In this document: positions 5,096-5,649 of the stretch, piece by piece
Layout of the letters: every line of letters starts with the position of its first letter
Numbering within the stretch: the first letter of the stretch is position 1
NCBI GenBank assembly: GCA_013815575.1
Contig: JACDFX010000155.1
Span: 1-5,649 of the forward strand
Length of the DNA stretch: 5,649 nt
From: Rubrobacter sp.
GTDB taxonomy: Bacteria > Actinomycetota > Rubrobacteria > Rubrobacterales > Rubrobacteraceae
Direction: 5' to 3'
Made by a program: the position numbers and the translations under genes
The notes under the pieces: generated by a model
What the model was told of the DNA's origin: nothing
The model's input: only the letters and a program-made list of their open reading frames with translations
The model's database searches: none

Positions 5096-5649
5096 CGACG
5101 GTGAGCATCCTTGGATCGGGCATAATGGCGACGGCGCTCACCATTCCGCTCTCGGACAACGGGCACGAGGTGCGGCTCGTCGGCACGCACCTCGACCGCG
5201 ACATCATCGACTCCATCAAGGAGAACGGCACGCACCCCGGCCTGGACCTAGTGGTTCCCGAGACCGTCTGCGCCTACCAGCTTGAGGAGGCCGAGGAGGC
5301 GTTCGAGGACGCCGAGGTCGCCATGAGCGGGGTCAACTCGTTTGGGGTGCGCTGGGCTGGCGAGCAACTGGCTTCGCTACTGAAGCCCGGAATGCACGTG
5401 CTCTCCATCGCCAAGGGGATGGAGGCGACGGAGAACGGCGACCTGCGCATACTGCCGGAGGTGCTTGCCGAACAGGTGCCCGAAGAGTTGCGGGAACAGG
5501 TCTCCTGGTCTGCCATCGCCGGTCCGTCCATCGCGGGCGAGGTGGCCGTGCGGAGGGACACCTGCGTCGTCTTCGCCGGCCACGACGCGGACGTGGTGGA
5601 GAAGCTGGCGGCTCTCGTCCGAAGTCCCTACTACCACGTATGGATCTCG
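5092..5649 (+). CDS. GpsA-like NAD(P)-dependent glycerol-3-phosphate dehydrogenase, N-terminal part (3' end outside window)
   Basis: The 186 visible residues form a Rossmann NAD-binding domain like that of glycerol-3-phosphate dehydrogenase, which reduces dihydroxyacetone phosphate to glycerol-3-phosphate in the cytosol, mainly for phospholipid synthesis. Visible are the glycine-rich loop ILGSGIMATAL (6-16), the second strand HEVRLVG (25-31), LSIAKGMEA (104-112) with Lys108 aligning to a conserved substrate-site Lys, and AGPSIAGEVA (143-152), the classic GPSxAxE block. Departures from canonical GpsA are clear: GSGIMATA in place of G-x-G-x-W-G-T-A, GTHLDRDII after strand two, and GVNSFGVRW (80-88) where GpsA has a V-P-S segment. 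It is therefore a divergent subfamily, and its substrate is not certain. The second catalytic Lys and the helical C-terminal domain lie beyond the window. It starts 92 bases after the pgi stop, so it probably belongs to the operon. Confidence 0.8.
   Translation, partial: MTTVSILGSGIMATALTIPLSDNGHEVRLVGTHLDRDIIDSIKENGTHPGLDLVVPETVCAYQLEEAEEAFEDAEVAMSGVNSFGVRWAGEQLASLLKPGMHVLSIAKGMEATENGDLRILPEVLAEQVPEELREQVSWSAIAGPSIAGEVAVRRDTCVVFAGHDADVVEKLAALVRSPYYHVWIS

Overview
This window is a run of central carbon metabolism genes, all on the + strand, from a high-GC bacterium (about two thirds G+C by eye, with strong G/C preference at third codon positions). GTG starts, acidic Glu/Asp-rich proteins, an actinobacterial-length transaldolase (367 aa) and a glucose-6-phosphate isomerase of the type otherwise found fused to transaldolase suggest an actinomycete, possibly a deep-branching one such as Rubrobacter. 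That placement is inference from protein style, not from a marker gene.

Layout: (1) 2-1318, the C-terminal two thirds of transketolase (tkt), cut by the left edge. (2) 1380-2483, transaldolase (tal), GTG start, intact catalytic lysine. (3) 2518-3306, a HAD-superfamily protein of the beta-phosphoglucomutase-like subfamily, GTG start with a good ribosome binding site. (4) 3303-4999, glucose-6-phosphate isomerase (pgi), overlapping the HAD gene by four bases and broken by one missing base near 3720, so that it reads as two pieces (3303-3737 and 3782-4999). (5) 5000-5095, a possible 31-codon ORF that starts at the base after the pgi stop and overlaps the next start by four bases. (6) 5092-5649, the N-terminal part of a divergent NAD(P)-dependent glycerol-3-phosphate dehydrogenase-like protein (gpsA-like), cut by the right edge. 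No intergenic gap exceeds about 100 bases, and I saw no terminator, tRNA, rRNA, mobile element or CRISPR. The set is very probably one operon.

How the genes work together: transketolase and transaldolase form the non-oxidative pentose phosphate pathway and deliver fructose-6-phosphate and glyceraldehyde-3-phosphate. Pgi would turn fructose-6-phosphate into glucose-6-phosphate. A beta-phosphoglucomutase would feed the same node from beta-glucose-1-phosphate released by disaccharide phosphorylases. The GpsA-like enzyme would take triose phosphate, as dihydroxyacetone phosphate, to glycerol-3-phosphate.

I see no clearly undescribed system. The points most worth checking are the pgi frameshift, the separation of tal and pgi by a HAD gene (compared with known tal-pgi fusions), the unusual GpsA subfamily, and the small ORF plus hairpin between pgi and gpsA.
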